NCBI RefSeq assembly: GCF_023715465.1
Contig: NZ_JAMBOE010000029.1
Span: forward strand, 1-42,707
Direction: 5' to 3'
DNA: 42,707 nt
Source of the DNA: Paenibacillus macerans
GTDB taxonomy: Bacteria; Bacillota; Bacilli; Paenibacillales; Paenibacillaceae
A program made the position numbers and the translations under genes. Below the pieces are notes generated by a model. That model did no database searches. It saw only the letters and a program-made list of their open reading frames with translations, and was not told the DNA's origin. Positions 33,063-42,503 of the stretch are shown here, piece after piece; the first letter of the stretch is position 1; each line of letters starts with the position of its first letter.

Positions 33063-34042
33063 TTCAGCTCACCGCCAATCCCCAGATCCCCCTGCAAAGT
33101 CTGCGTCCGGGCAAAGCTGAGGCAGATGATGCTGATCATCACCGTATTGATGACCTTTCCGTAGCTGGCGTACAGCATAAATTCGCGAAAATCTTTGACG
33201 GACAAGGCATATATGAAAAACAACACGATGATCGCGGTTTTCAGCAGAAAATCCCGGTTCATCTTGCGGAAAATCCGGTCCTTGCGCGCGTTGATTTCCC
33301 GCAGCACGGCGTTTTCGTCCACGATGTCGAGGAAAATGTCGGCCATCCCTCTGCGCTCGTTATATTCGAACACGATGGCCTTTTTCGTGAAATTGTCGAA
33401 TTTCGGGCCAAGCTGCCGGTTCAGCACGGTGATCGCCTGCTTGAAGGAATACCCGTTGTTATCACAGTTGTCGATAAATTGCTGAAAATACGGGCGGATG
33501 CTCGGGCGGATGTACTCGTCGCTTTCCATCACTTTTTTGATCGCCACCAGCACCCCTTCCCGGGCCAGCGGGCAGATGATGTCCTCGGCATCCATGATGC
33601 TCTCCAGCTTCTCCGCTTTGATCGCTTTCGACTGCATGGTGAAGTACGTGAGCAGGCCGACGAAAATGGCGATCGTAATCACGACCGACAAGGTGACGTT
33701 CTCCATAAAAAGAATGATGACCAGCACCATGACGGCAAACGCGATGCACAGCAGGGAGGTGAAGCTTTCGAGCGTCAGCGGCAAATTGAAGTCGAGAATG
33801 AGCCCTTCCACCAGCCGGTTGTATTTGGCGTAGATGTTCTCCTTCCGCTTGACGATCCGCTCTTTTTTGATCCGCTCCACATAACGTTTGGTGTTGTACC
33901 TGCCGAGGTATTCCGCCAGCGTATCCAGCATCCCGAGGAAAAAACGCCCCGTGCCTGCGAAAAAACGCACCTCAAACACGGCGTTGAATACGATGAAAGC
34001 GGCGATGCCCAGCAGCAGGCTAATGGCTGAAATCGTATCCAT
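33059..34042 (-). CDS. TadB/GspF-type pilus assembly platform protein
   Basis: A 327-residue membrane protein with N-terminal helices (about 5-45), a central pair (about 85-130) and a C-terminal pair (about 265-315). It carries a T2SSF-like domain (IRPYFQQFIDNCDNNGYSF and AIVFEYNERRGMADIF). GAGGAG precedes the ATG, which overlaps the ATPase gene by 23 bases. It probably pairs with the TadC-like protein. Confidence 0.78.
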   Translation of the reverse strand: MDTISAISLLLGIAAFIVFNAVFEVRFFAGTGRFFLGMLDTLAEYLGRYNTKRYVERIKKERIVKRKENIYAKYNRLVEGLILDFNLPLTLESFTSLLCIAFAVMVLVIILFMENVTLSVVITIAIFVGLLTYFTMQSKAIKAEKLESIMDAEDIICPLAREGVLVAIKKVMESDEYIRPSIRPYFQQFIDNCDNNGYSFKQAITVLNRQLGPKFDNFTKKAIVFEYNERRGMADIFLDIVDENAVLREINARKDRIFRKMNRDFLLKTAIIVLFFIYALSVKDFREFMLYASYGKVINTVMISIICLSFARTQTLQGDLGIGGELK

Positions 34043-35492
34043 CTAAGGCATACTCCTCTATTTCGTCGTCTTCCGGCGGCCGGGCCAAAAATTCGAACCG
34101 GCTGCGCTTGATCCCGGCCTTGATCATCGTCTGCTGCACCTTTTCCGACAGCTGCCCCACGCGCTTGTGCTTGCCGACGATTTTCAGCACCCGGTGCGTG
34201 CCTTCTTCTTCCAGCACATCCTCGGATATGAATTTGTAGATCGGGTTCACGATCGGCTCCAGCCCTTCGGAACCCAGCACCTCCGAAATCGAGGTCACCT
34301 TCCGGGTGCCGTCGGCCAGCTTCTCCTGAAAAATAATAAACTTGACCGCGCTGCAAATGTTCCGCAAAGCCAGCTCCGCCGGCTCGTTGGAGGCCATCAG
34401 GTAGGCGGTCAGGAAGCGGTAAATCGCTTCCCGGTCCCCTTCCGCGTGCAGCGTCGTAAAGAAGAAGTGCCCCGTCTGCGCCGCCCGCAGCGCGGTGGCG
34501 AATTCCCCCGGCGTCCGCAGCTCGCCCGGGCCGATCCAATGCGGCGACTGGCGCATGGCATTGATCAGCAGGTTCTCCATCGTCGCCGGGCTGGCATCGT
34601 CCTCATCGGGAACGGATTCGTACTGCAGCACGTCGTTGATGACCCGGCCGTGCTCGCCGCCGCCTTCCCGGCGCAGCAGCCGCATTTCGGAAGGATTTTC
34701 GATCGTGATGATCCGCGACAGCGGGTTGATCTCCTTGACCAGAATCTCGTTCAGGGTCGTTTTCCCGCTCCCTGTCGGACCTACGGTAATCCAGGACAAA
34801 TCGGCCTTCGGCAACAGGGACAGCAGCTTGAACATATTGACCGAAAACGACTCGTTTTTGATCATCGTTTCTGGAGTAATACTCTTTTTGCTGAATTTCC
34901 GGATCACCACGGCCGGCACGTCGTACGGCGAAATGTCCGCATGGGTGGCATTCACCCGGTACCCTTCGATCGTCCGGGCGTTGACCATCGGCACCTTCGG
35001 GGTCAGCCGGACCTTGGAGACGCCAAGCAGCTTGGAAATGATCCGCTCCAGATGCTCGCGGTCGATAAAATGCGGCTCCCAGGGCAAGGTTTTCCCGCCG
35101 GTTTCGACAAAAATCTGCTCCGGTCCGTTGATGCGGATCTCGTCGATCGCCGGATCCTCCATCGCCTTCGTAATCGGGCCGTAATGGGTGATCTCATCGG
35201 TCAGCGCGTGCTTCAGCGCGGCAAGCTCGTAATAGCCTTCCACGACCGGCTTTTGCGAATCGACGAACTCGTTGATGAAGGCTTTGGTCATTTCCCGCTT
35301 GCGGGCCGGGTCGGTTTCCCGCCGGAAAGCATGGGTGGCGACCTTCGTGATGTATTTCTGGCAGAGCTCCAGCGCCTCTTCGAATTGAATGGTCGTGTAT
35401 TTGTTTTTTAACTCGTCCATATCTTCTTTTTTGCCGCCGCTCTGCTGCGACACTTTTTGCTGCATTTCGCTGACTTTGGCGCGCGTAAGCAT
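34020..35492 (-). CDS. cpaF: CpaF/TadA-family secretion ATPase
   Basis: A 490-residue cytosolic hexameric ATPase of the type II/IV secretion group. It has a Walker A motif GPTGSGKTTLNE (K244), an Asp-box-like ITIENPSEMRLLRREGG, a Walker B region WIGPGELRTPGEF and a His box FFTTLHAEGD. The N-terminal about 100 residues are a coiled region typical of CpaF. It drives pilus subunit insertion through the TadB/TadC platform. ENPSEM in place of the usual EDxxEL-type Asp box is unusual but keeps acidic positions. Confidence 0.9.
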   Translation of the reverse strand: MLTRAKVSEMQQKVSQQSGGKKEDMDELKNKYTTIQFEEALELCQKYITKVATHAFRRETDPARKREMTKAFINEFVDSQKPVVEGYYELAALKHALTDEITHYGPITKAMEDPAIDEIRINGPEQIFVETGGKTLPWEPHFIDREHLERIISKLLGVSKVRLTPKVPMVNARTIEGYRVNATHADISPYDVPAVVIRKFSKKSITPETMIKNESFSVNMFKLLSLLPKADLSWITVGPTGSGKTTLNEILVKEINPLSRIITIENPSEMRLLRREGGGEHGRVINDVLQYESVPDEDDASPATMENLLINAMRQSPHWIGPGELRTPGEFATALRAAQTGHFFFTTLHAEGDREAIYRFLTAYLMASNEPAELALRNICSAVKFIIFQEKLADGTRKVTSISEVLGSEGLEPIVNPIYKFISEDVLEEEGTHRVLKIVGKHKRVGQLSEKVQQTMIKAGIKRSRFEFLARPPEDDEIEEYALDGYDFSH

Positions 35493-35504
35493 CCTTCCAC
35501 CCCC

Positions 35505-36335
35505 TTACTGCTTGCCCAGAATATCCGCGAGCCGCTTCAATTCCTTCATGAAATATTTGTTCACCAAGGCGCTGTCCCTGACGTACAGCTTGCCTTCGAG
35601 CGATGCGGCATAAGCGGCTTTCACCAGCGGCATCGCCGCGGCGATGTTTAAGCCGTATTCGCGCAGGCCCTTGTAATCGTATTTGAGATCCTGCATGTTC
35701 ATCAGGATAACGCTGGTGAATTTGGCGGTGCTGATTCCCACCGAAGCCGCAAAATCAAGCAGCCTGACCATGTTGCTTAAGGCCTCAACCCGTTCGGACG
35801 CGGTGAAAAAGCCGATATGCGAGCTTTTCATCGCTCCGAGGCACAGCTCCAGCGGCGGATTGTTTGGGATATCGAGCAGTATAATGTCGAACATCCCTTT
35901 CAAGGTGCCGATTACCCGCTCCAAATGCTCGAATTCGAAATCGAGATACTCCTCGATCAGATCGTGGGGACTGGGCGCCAGCAGATACAGCCGCTCATAT
36001 TTCGTCCCCGTAATCTCCTCCCGAAAATCGACCTTGTCGCTTTTTAATACCCGGAGCAATCCTCTCCCTTGCTTAGGCGGCTCCACGTCCAGGTAGTGAA
36101 ACAGGTTCGGCTGAAACGTCTTTAAATCGACGATGCACGTATTCAGGCCCTTCTGCGCCAGCAAATATCCCAAATTGCTGATCAGGATCGCGTTGTCGGC
36201 GAGATCACAGGCCGGAATGAAGCCGATGACACTGTAGATGAGCTTGCTGTCCTGGAGCTCCGCCCCGCCAAGGTAATCCTTTGGCGAGATTTTTTGCAAA
36301 ATCCGGTCGAGCTTCAGTTCTTCTCTTTGATCCAT
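35505..36335 (-). CDS. TadZ/CpaE-like MinD-fold protein with lost P-loop
   Basis: A 276-residue protein with the ParA/MinD beta-alpha layout: LIYSVIGFIPACDLADNAIL occupies the P-loop position, then TCIVDLKTFQPNLFHYLD (switch I-like aspartate) and FDIILLDIPNNPP (Walker B). No KGGxGKT is left, so ATP binding is probably lost. In Tad systems TadZ/CpaE localises the apparatus to a pole. Here two such genes occur. It overlaps the SAF-domain gene by 22 bases. Confidence 0.75.
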   Translation of the reverse strand: MDQREELKLDRILQKISPKDYLGGAELQDSKLIYSVIGFIPACDLADNAILISNLGYLLAQKGLNTCIVDLKTFQPNLFHYLDVEPPKQGRGLLRVLKSDKVDFREEITGTKYERLYLLAPSPHDLIEEYLDFEFEHLERVIGTLKGMFDIILLDIPNNPPLELCLGAMKSSHIGFFTASERVEALSNMVRLLDFAASVGISTAKFTSVILMNMQDLKYDYKGLREYGLNIAAAMPLVKAAYAASLEGKLYVRDSALVNKYFMKELKRLADILGKQ

Positions 36336-37183
36336 GACTCCACCTCATTTTGCAGCGTCGGCAGTTGATCCAGGATCACGTCGCTGTTTTTGCGGCTCAG
36401 GATCGTGATCAGGTATTTCTTCCCGTTGTAGCCGTTGTATTTGGCAAAGTTGTCGATCTGCTGCTTGGACCCCTCTAGCAGCAGCGCCCGCGGCTGGATG
36501 CTCTTCATGAACTCCTGGCTCTTCATCACTTCCTGCCGCTTATCCTCGCTTAACTTGAGCACCTCTTTGTACACTTCGTATATCGAGTGGCTGCTTGCGT
36601 TCAGCATATCCTTCACCGTGATTTGATCGAACAGCACCTCGGTCTTGATCGCCGTGCTCGTCCCCCCAAAATTGGGGTTGCCCGAACCTGAGCTTTCCTC
36701 CTTCTCGTAGGAGACGCGGATTCTGACGGTGTCCCCCGGCATCAGGATATCGCCGCCGGCCTCCAGGAAGTTGTAGGGCAGGGTCAACACTTCGTGTTTC
36801 TCATCAAGCTGGTACAGCCATTCGTTTTTGAGCGGTTTTTCTTCCCGCAGCTGGTCTTTATACAAAATGCCGCCGTCCCGCAAGTAATACTCCGCGTATT
36901 TGCCCACCACCGCTTCCTGGTCTGCCGCCAGCACCATATCCTCGGTATATTCCTTGCGGATGAGGGCGTATTTGCGGATCATCTTCTCGGTGATCACCTG
37001 ATCGGCCGGAATGCCGCCGTCGTGATCGATGCGGAGAATTTCCACCGTGTCCTTGGCCGCCTCGTTGGCGTTGTTAAGCACGATGAACGAGACGATGATC
37101 ACGGTAACGCTGACGGCCAGGGCCATGATTTTTTTGAAAATTTTGCGGTTTGGCGAAACGCTTTTGATCGTCGTTAAATCCAT
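36314..37183 (-). CDS. CpaB/RcpC-like SAF-domain membrane protein
   Basis: A 289-residue protein with one N-terminal helix (about 17-41) and an extracytoplasmic SAF-type domain beginning at about 50 (IPADQVITEKMIRKYALIRKEY and VGKYAEYYLRDGGILYKDQL). This is the pattern of CpaB/RcpC, which in Gram-negative Tad systems supports the secretin. Without an outer membrane it may bind peptidoglycan or guide the pilus. GAAGGTG lies upstream of the ATG. Confidence 0.8.
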   Translation of the reverse strand: MDLTTIKSVSPNRKIFKKIMALAVSVTVIIVSFIVLNNANEAAKDTVEILRIDHDGGIPADQVITEKMIRKYALIRKEYTEDMVLAADQEAVVGKYAEYYLRDGGILYKDQLREEKPLKNEWLYQLDEKHEVLTLPYNFLEAGGDILMPGDTVRIRVSYEKEESSGSGNPNFGGTSTAIKTEVLFDQITVKDMLNASSHSIYEVYKEVLKLSEDKRQEVMKSQEFMKSIQPRALLLEGSKQQIDNFAKYNGYNGKKYLITILSRKNSDVILDQLPTLQNEVESWIKEKN

Positions 37184-37189
37184 CGAGTG

Positions 37190-38563
37190 TTACGCACCTT
37201 CCATCAGTCTTAGAAGCATATGGCCGAAAGCTTGCTCGTACTCCGGCGCGAGATTCGTCAAAGCGATCTCCGTCTCAATCTGGGAATCGAAGCTGTTATT
37301 GTATGGGACATGCCCCGCGAGGTTCATTTCGTATCGAAAACACTCGCTAAGTCCGCTGGCCAGCACTTCGCCCACCCGCTCCGGCGCAAACAAAGCGTCC
37401 TGGAACCGGGAGCGGTCGTTGTATTTGGTCACGATCACCTTCGACTTGGCGTTGAGATAGGCCGCCTTCTCCGCGTCCAGGACCACCTCGACATTGCGAA
37501 TCGTGCTGAGCACCGCGTGCAGATTGTTCGGTACGCATAATCCAAAAATATCGATGTGGATCATCGTTTCCCGGAACTCCCGGAAAAAGTCAAGCGGCAT
37601 ATCAAGCAAGACCAGGTTAAACTTCGTCCTTAGCAAAGAGAGCAGGCCTACCAGCTTGTCGCTGGTGTAGAACTGGTCCATCAGCCTATGGTCCTGGAAC
37701 GAATAACCGAGCGTGGTCAGCCACAAATTATCCTTGATGCTGCAGGCCGTCGTCATGTAATCCTGGGGCCGGGCGAGCGTGCGGATCAGGGAGGCGCTCA
37801 TTTCGTCGTATTTATTGCTTTGTTCATGGAACCTGCCGAAGTACATGTTCATGCTCCGGTACTCCGCGTCCATGTCGATGATCATCGTGCTCAATCCGCG
37901 TTTGCTGGCTTCATGCGCCAGATTCACCACGGTGCTGGTCAGTCCGCTGCCGCGGTGCCCGGTAATGGCCACGACCCGGCTCATGCCCCGGCTGATCCCC
38001 GCCATCCGTTTTGTCAGAGGATCGGTGGGCTCGGGCCCGGCCTCGCTTTTTTCGTTTTTGGAGCGGAAGCGGCTGAAAAAGGATCTTTTTTTCTCCGGCT
38101 TCGCTTCCTCCTCCACAGGCGTGTCCACGGGAGCCCGCTGCGGTTTGGAAAGCCGTCCTCCGCTTCGCCCCGCGGCCAGCTCATCCAGCACGAAACGGAT
38201 CAGGCCCAGCGGGATTCGCGGTTCGTCGCAAACGACGATCCGCAGGTCAGCGTACTTCTGCATGAGCGGCTCCAGTTGCTGGGACCTAAGCGGGTTCCTG
38301 GTGAGCAAAAAGACCGGGACCTGCGCCCCGCGGCGGTCGCTGAACCATTTCAAGGCTGCGTTTAGTTGGCCCAGATCCGTCTCCTGGTTCCCCGAAAATG
38401 CCTCGTCGGTCAGCAGCACGCCATCCACTGCCGGGTTATTCTCCAGAAGATAGCCGGGCAAATCCTGCAACGTCAGCGCATCCGCCTGGGCAGCTTCCCG
38501 TCTGCCTGACAAGTAACCCGACACGATTCGATGGAATCCGCCGGAAACGATGAGAATTGCCAT
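37190..38563 (-). CDS. TadZ/CpaE-like protein with pseudo-receiver and degenerate P-loop
   Basis: A 457-residue protein. Residues about 1-125 look like a receiver-type domain without conserved phospho-acceptor. Residues about 128-190 are a charged linker (EEEAKPEKKRSFFSRFRSK). From about 195 a ParA/MinD domain follows. The P-loop reads GHRGSGLTS where KGGxGKT is expected, so both signature lysines are replaced; TMIIDMDAEYRS and LVLLDMPLDF keep the other features. ATP hydrolysis is therefore doubtful. The receiver-plus-ParA architecture is that of CpaE. Confidence 0.8.
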   Translation of the reverse strand: MAILIVSGGFHRIVSGYLSGRREAAQADALTLQDLPGYLLENNPAVDGVLLTDEAFSGNQETDLGQLNAALKWFSDRRGAQVPVFLLTRNPLRSQQLEPLMQKYADLRIVVCDEPRIPLGLIRFVLDELAAGRSGGRLSKPQRAPVDTPVEEEAKPEKKRSFFSRFRSKNEKSEAGPEPTDPLTKRMAGISRGMSRVVAITGHRGSGLTSTVVNLAHEASKRGLSTMIIDMDAEYRSMNMYFGRFHEQSNKYDEMSASLIRTLARPQDYMTTACSIKDNLWLTTLGYSFQDHRLMDQFYTSDKLVGLLSLLRTKFNLVLLDMPLDFFREFRETMIHIDIFGLCVPNNLHAVLSTIRNVEVVLDAEKAAYLNAKSKVIVTKYNDRSRFQDALFAPERVGEVLASGLSECFRYEMNLAGHVPYNNSFDSQIETEIALTNLAPEYEQAFGHMLLRLMEGA

Positions 38564-38601
38564 AGGTTAGTAATTCCTTCCTCCCTTGTCCGATCCCCGT
38601 C

Positions 38602-41373
38602 TTAGTCGTTCAAATCGTCAAACATCGACCCGACCACCGTGACCTCGATGTTATCGAGCACATCGACCCCCTGCAAAGTTCCGAGCTTCTTGTAGGTATG
38701 GCCTCCTCTGGAGAGCGGAGCGTCGTTGATCCAGGCTTTGACGTAATACTTGCCGTTTTGCATATTGGCGTGGGTGTAGACCGGGATATTGTCCGGGTTG
38801 ATCTCGATTGTAACGGTCGTCGTTTCGGTAATTTTGTACATCTTTTTCTGCTTGTCAGCGACGTATTCCCGATACTGATAGTTCTCCTTGCTGCCTTGCG
38901 TACTGGACTCGCTGTAACCTTCGAGCACCCGTTTCCAATACTCATGTGTTTTGCTCTCGTCCTGATCCTGAGAGTAAAAGATTTCCTCGACGTCTTTCTT
39001 ATACCGCGATTCGTCGTCTTTCCGGTCCAGCACATTCAGCAGCGTTTTGCCGTCTACCCCTTTGGGCTGCTCTGCCGTCAGTTGGCCGGCCGCTGCTTTG
39101 AACCCTCCGCCCTTTGCGGCCAGCGGCTCATTGGCGATATTGACCGCTTTTTTCTTGCTGTTGATGTAGATCAGATTCGTTTCGTAACGGAAGGAATCGA
39201 TCAGCGTGTCGACCATATCCTTGTGATCCTGCGTATCGTCGGGCGACTGCTTGTACATCACGGTTTTGACCGTAAACGTGTAACTCCCGGCCGGGTTAAA
39301 ATAGTATCCCGATTTGACCGGATACGCGTATTTTTGCAGCTGCCGATCGGTGGCGAATACCGCCTTGTCGTACAGCGATTTTTTGTTTGTCTTGTCTTTG
39401 GCCGCTTCGCGCGCCTTCTGGTACTGCTCCGCCATCGGGCTTTCGCTTTTCCAGGCGATGTCGGCGCTGGCCTGTTGGGTGAACGTACGCTCGTATTGGC
39501 CGGGAACGGCCGTCCAGTTGTAAGGCTGGCCATTCTCGTCGATATGCTTCATCCAGCGGATGACGTCATACGTGTAAGGTTCGTTTTCCCAGAACAGCTT
39601 TTTGGTTTTGGAGTCCGGGGTGTTGTTCTCGATCTTATTCTCATACGTATGTTTCCCGAGCTCCTTAGTCCCGTTGTAGACGTAAACGTCGTAGATCTCT
39701 CTGTCCTCGCCGGAGTCGAAATTGGCATGGGCCGTTTCCCTTCTGATCTCGGTGCGGCACACACCATTACTGCAAATTTGAACTTTATATTCATAGTCCC
39801 TTTTGACGGAACCGTTATATGACACCGTCCCGCTTTTGCGGACAGGTATGTCGGGTTTCCGCTTCAACCAATTGCGGTTTACCGGATCGTCTCCGAAATC
39901 CTCGCGTTTAATGGTGGCGTGAACAATCGGATTCCGTGAAATCCATGCACTCGGTTCATCGACCAATGGATTGCCTTCGACTTTGAAATCGCGAAACAAA
40001 TCCTTCGTATCGTTGTTCACCTTAAGTTCACCCGTCGCATTGCTAACCCATTTAGCGTCCGGCCGCGGCAGTGTCAAGGCGGCGGCGATCGGATTCCCGT
40101 TGTTTAATGGAAACTTCACTTTGGTGGACAGCACGTCGTAATTCAGCGGTATCGGCTTCAATAGTTTTATTGCCAGCGGGTTGGAATCGAGTACATTGTT
40201 GCCGAGGATCGTTTCTTTGGGCATTTTCCCATCCTCGTTGATCTTAAACTGAATGCGGACGTCGCTGTCCGGCATCGTAAAGGTGGCGTAAAGAACAACA
40301 CCCGTTCGATTCTTGATTTCGAAAGCGCCGGATTCCTGATTGGCATGACCGGAAAACGACAGGTTGTCGTCCTGTGCGGTCAGCTTTGTTCCGTTTTTCT
40401 GCGTCAAAGTCCACGAATAGTTGGTCGTTACCGGATCGGCGAAGGTAGAATTCACCCTTACCGCCACCTGGACTTGTTCGCCCTTAGCCGCTTCATGCGG
40501 CAATTTCTCAAACGATGCCGACAAATCGGACTCCAACAAAGCGTAAGGGGCGATCGGGACGTCCAAATACGTCACGCCGACATTGTTGTCCATATAGACG
40601 GTACCAAACCCCCAAGAGAACATGGTTGGGGGTTGCAAGACATGGACATAATCGATCCAGTTGCCTCCTTTACTCGGTTTGGCGTCTTCTTCATATACGT
40701 CAACTTTTGCATAATCAGAGTCTTTATTGTCGTACATAAATTCGGAATAAGGTATTCCCGCGTACTCCGTATTTAGTCCTTGTATGATCAGTTGTTCAAA
40801 AGTTCCGTCGCTAAGATATTTGTTGGCAGGGTCTTTGTATTTGTCAAAGCGATTTGGACGAATCCCATACTTTTCCTTAACCCTCGTTTTATTCCAAGGT
40901 TCAGGAATTAGTTCAAAATCCTGAATTTGGATCCCGCTCCAACCAGCATCCCAAGGAAAATCGTCGGAAGAAACGGATTGCCCGTTTACGCTGAACCCGC
41001 TGTACCGAAAGACCAGTCTGCCTTTATGGACCAATTTTTTTCCATGATCCGCGCCATAAACCATTTGAAACGTGTTGTTTTTTCGCGCTTCTCTTTCGGT
41101 TTGTACCGGCGGCGGATTCAATCTTTTTTCGATCAAATCCCTCCGTAACTTGAGCGTCTGTCCGTCCTTCGGTATACTCTCGGGAAAGTAATTGTCGAGA
41201 CCATAGTACTCCTTCATGTCCCGATTAATTCTATGAACCGCTTCCTCAACCGTCGTCGGCCGCGTATTCTCCGCTTCCGTGTTATCCGCAGCTTGGGCAG
41301 GCGGAAAGGGAACCGTTTCCGTCAAAAGTATTAAAACTAATATCACACCAAACCATTTCACGCTGTTTTTCAT
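38602..41373 (-). CDS. Large secreted protein of unknown function
   Basis: A 923-residue exported protein. The start was taken at the ATG at 41373, which gives a clear Sec signal peptide (KWFGVILVLILLTET...PPAQAAD); an in-frame TTG at 41397 is possible. The mature part is rich in Asn, Asp, Lys and Tyr and reads as several beta-sandwich domains. One carries CARDB-like features (about 290-410, EKLPHEAAKGEQVQVAVRVN). A single close cysteine pair, CSNGVC, could form a disulfide. No transmembrane anchor or LPXTG follows. As the second gene of the pilus operon it may be a tip protein, an adhesin or a substrate. I do not recognise the family with confidence. Confidence 0.75.
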   Translation of the reverse strand: MKNSVKWFGVILVLILLTETVPFPPAQAADNTEAENTRPTTVEEAVHRINRDMKEYYGLDNYFPESIPKDGQTLKLRRDLIEKRLNPPPVQTEREARKNNTFQMVYGADHGKKLVHKGRLVFRYSGFSVNGQSVSSDDFPWDAGWSGIQIQDFELIPEPWNKTRVKEKYGIRPNRFDKYKDPANKYLSDGTFEQLIIQGLNTEYAGIPYSEFMYDNKDSDYAKVDVYEEDAKPSKGGNWIDYVHVLQPPTMFSWGFGTVYMDNNVGVTYLDVPIAPYALLESDLSASFEKLPHEAAKGEQVQVAVRVNSTFADPVTTNYSWTLTQKNGTKLTAQDDNLSFSGHANQESGAFEIKNRTGVVLYATFTMPDSDVRIQFKINEDGKMPKETILGNNVLDSNPLAIKLLKPIPLNYDVLSTKVKFPLNNGNPIAAALTLPRPDAKWVSNATGELKVNNDTKDLFRDFKVEGNPLVDEPSAWISRNPIVHATIKREDFGDDPVNRNWLKRKPDIPVRKSGTVSYNGSVKRDYEYKVQICSNGVCRTEIRRETAHANFDSGEDREIYDVYVYNGTKELGKHTYENKIENNTPDSKTKKLFWENEPYTYDVIRWMKHIDENGQPYNWTAVPGQYERTFTQQASADIAWKSESPMAEQYQKAREAAKDKTNKKSLYDKAVFATDRQLQKYAYPVKSGYYFNPAGSYTFTVKTVMYKQSPDDTQDHKDMVDTLIDSFRYETNLIYINSKKKAVNIANEPLAAKGGGFKAAAGQLTAEQPKGVDGKTLLNVLDRKDDESRYKKDVEEIFYSQDQDESKTHEYWKRVLEGYSESSTQGSKENYQYREYVADKQKKMYKITETTTVTIEINPDNIPVYTHANMQNGKYYVKAWINDAPLSRGGHTYKKLGTLQGVDVLDNIEVTVVGSMFDDLND

Positions 41374-41389
41374 ATTCGATACCCGCTTC

Positions 41390-42238
41390 TTATTCAACTA
41401 TATAATTCTTGGTTTCGTAGACTTGTACCGCAATAGGATCGGAGGTATTTGACCCGACCGTAATGACATAATTGCTGTCTTTGAACACCTTACCCTCAAG
41501 TTCTTCTCTCCAATTGGTTTTCTTTTGAATGTGCTGCATAATGGCCTCAACGGTTTTTTTATCCACCTTCTGCAGGAGAATTTCTTCTACTTCCTTGACT
41601 TGCATTTTATAATCGGCCCCCCTCATCTCCGGGAACGATATTAATAATGACAATACAGGTGTTTCCGGCTCATTTGTTCCCTTATCTATAAAAAGTTGAG
41701 ATCCCGTATTATGCTTCACGATAAAGCCGTGCATATTTTCTTCCACGACCTTGTTGCCGCCCGGCTCTTCTTCCTTCGGATCGAACGCGGCATCACTGAC
41801 GTATGCCGTACGCACTGCGCCGTCCCACTTGGTATAGGCGCCCAGCCCTTCGCTGACAAAGCGGATCGGCACGAACGTTCGGCCATTGATCCGGCGCGCA
41901 GCCGTGTCCATCTGTTTGGCTTCCCCGTTAACGTTATATAGCGTCTGGCCGATCACCAAAGTGATTTCGTTGTTTTCCAGCCGGATCGTCACCGTTTTGC
42001 TCTCCGGAGCCCACTTTACATCGGCCCCTAACGCCTCGCTGACAAAACGGACCGGGACCTGCACCCGTTGCGCCTTATCCATAAACGGCTTCGCATCCGG
42101 AAAGTCGAGAGGCTTCCCCTGATATTCCACTCGAAGCGGCAATTCTACCGCCGCCGAAGCCGCGCCCGGCACCCATGCCAGCGCAGAAATAAGACATGCC
42201 AATACCCCTATCGTTTTTTTCATTTTGCTGAATTTCAT
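41390..42238 (-). CDS. Secreted protein with copper-amine-oxidase-N repeats
   Basis: A 282-residue exported protein, first gene of the operon. The ATG at 42238 has GGGAGGGT upstream. After the signal peptide (about 1-29, ending AASAA), two copies of the copper-amine-oxidase N-terminal motif follow (VPVRFVSEALGADVKW and VPIRFVSEGLGAYTKW, each with an ending of the VTI or TAYV type). This domain is common in Paenibacillaceae surface proteins and has no oxidase activity by itself. The last about 120 residues are a separate domain of unknown type. It may bind the cell wall and anchor the machine. Confidence 0.88.
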   Translation of the reverse strand: MKFSKMKKTIGVLACLISALAWVPGAASAAVELPLRVEYQGKPLDFPDAKPFMDKAQRVQVPVRFVSEALGADVKWAPESKTVTIRLENNEITLVIGQTLYNVNGEAKQMDTAARRINGRTFVPIRFVSEGLGAYTKWDGAVRTAYVSDAAFDPKEEEPGGNKVVEENMHGFIVKHNTGSQLFIDKGTNEPETPVLSLLISFPEMRGADYKMQVKEVEEILLQKVDKKTVEAIMQHIQKKTNWREELEGKVFKDSNYVITVGSNTSDPIAVQVYETKNYIVE

Positions 42239-42316
42239 CTTGCCAAACCCTCCCAAAGCTTAAAATACGTATTTAACCGCGCTAAATTTATTCCTTGCAT
42301 CCTAAGGGGTATGACT

Positions 42317-42325
42317 ATAATACCA
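42317..42325 (-). promoter_or_regulatory. Candidate extended -10 promoter of the pilus/type VII operon
   Basis: TGGTATTAT on the minus strand has the TGn extension directly before a TATTAT -10 box, about 79 bases upstream of the first ATG. No convincing -35 is visible, which extended -10 promoters can tolerate. Confidence 0.45.
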
Positions 42326-42503
42326 ACATATTCCAGCTACCTGGGCTACCAAAATTATACACGGCAAAAAATACCTCCGGTGAGGGCTGGAAGTCTTGAT
42401 TTATTGGTGCCTTTGCGCTAGTTCTGGAGAAATCCACTAAGCCCTAAGACTTAAAAATGCGAATATTTATGCAAAATGAAATTTTTTGACATGTTTTTAA
42501 ATT

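Noticed and set aside
34167..35411. 414-residue plus-strand frame opposite cpaF
   Set aside because: Antisense shadow of the CpaF ATPase gene, with no ribosome binding site.
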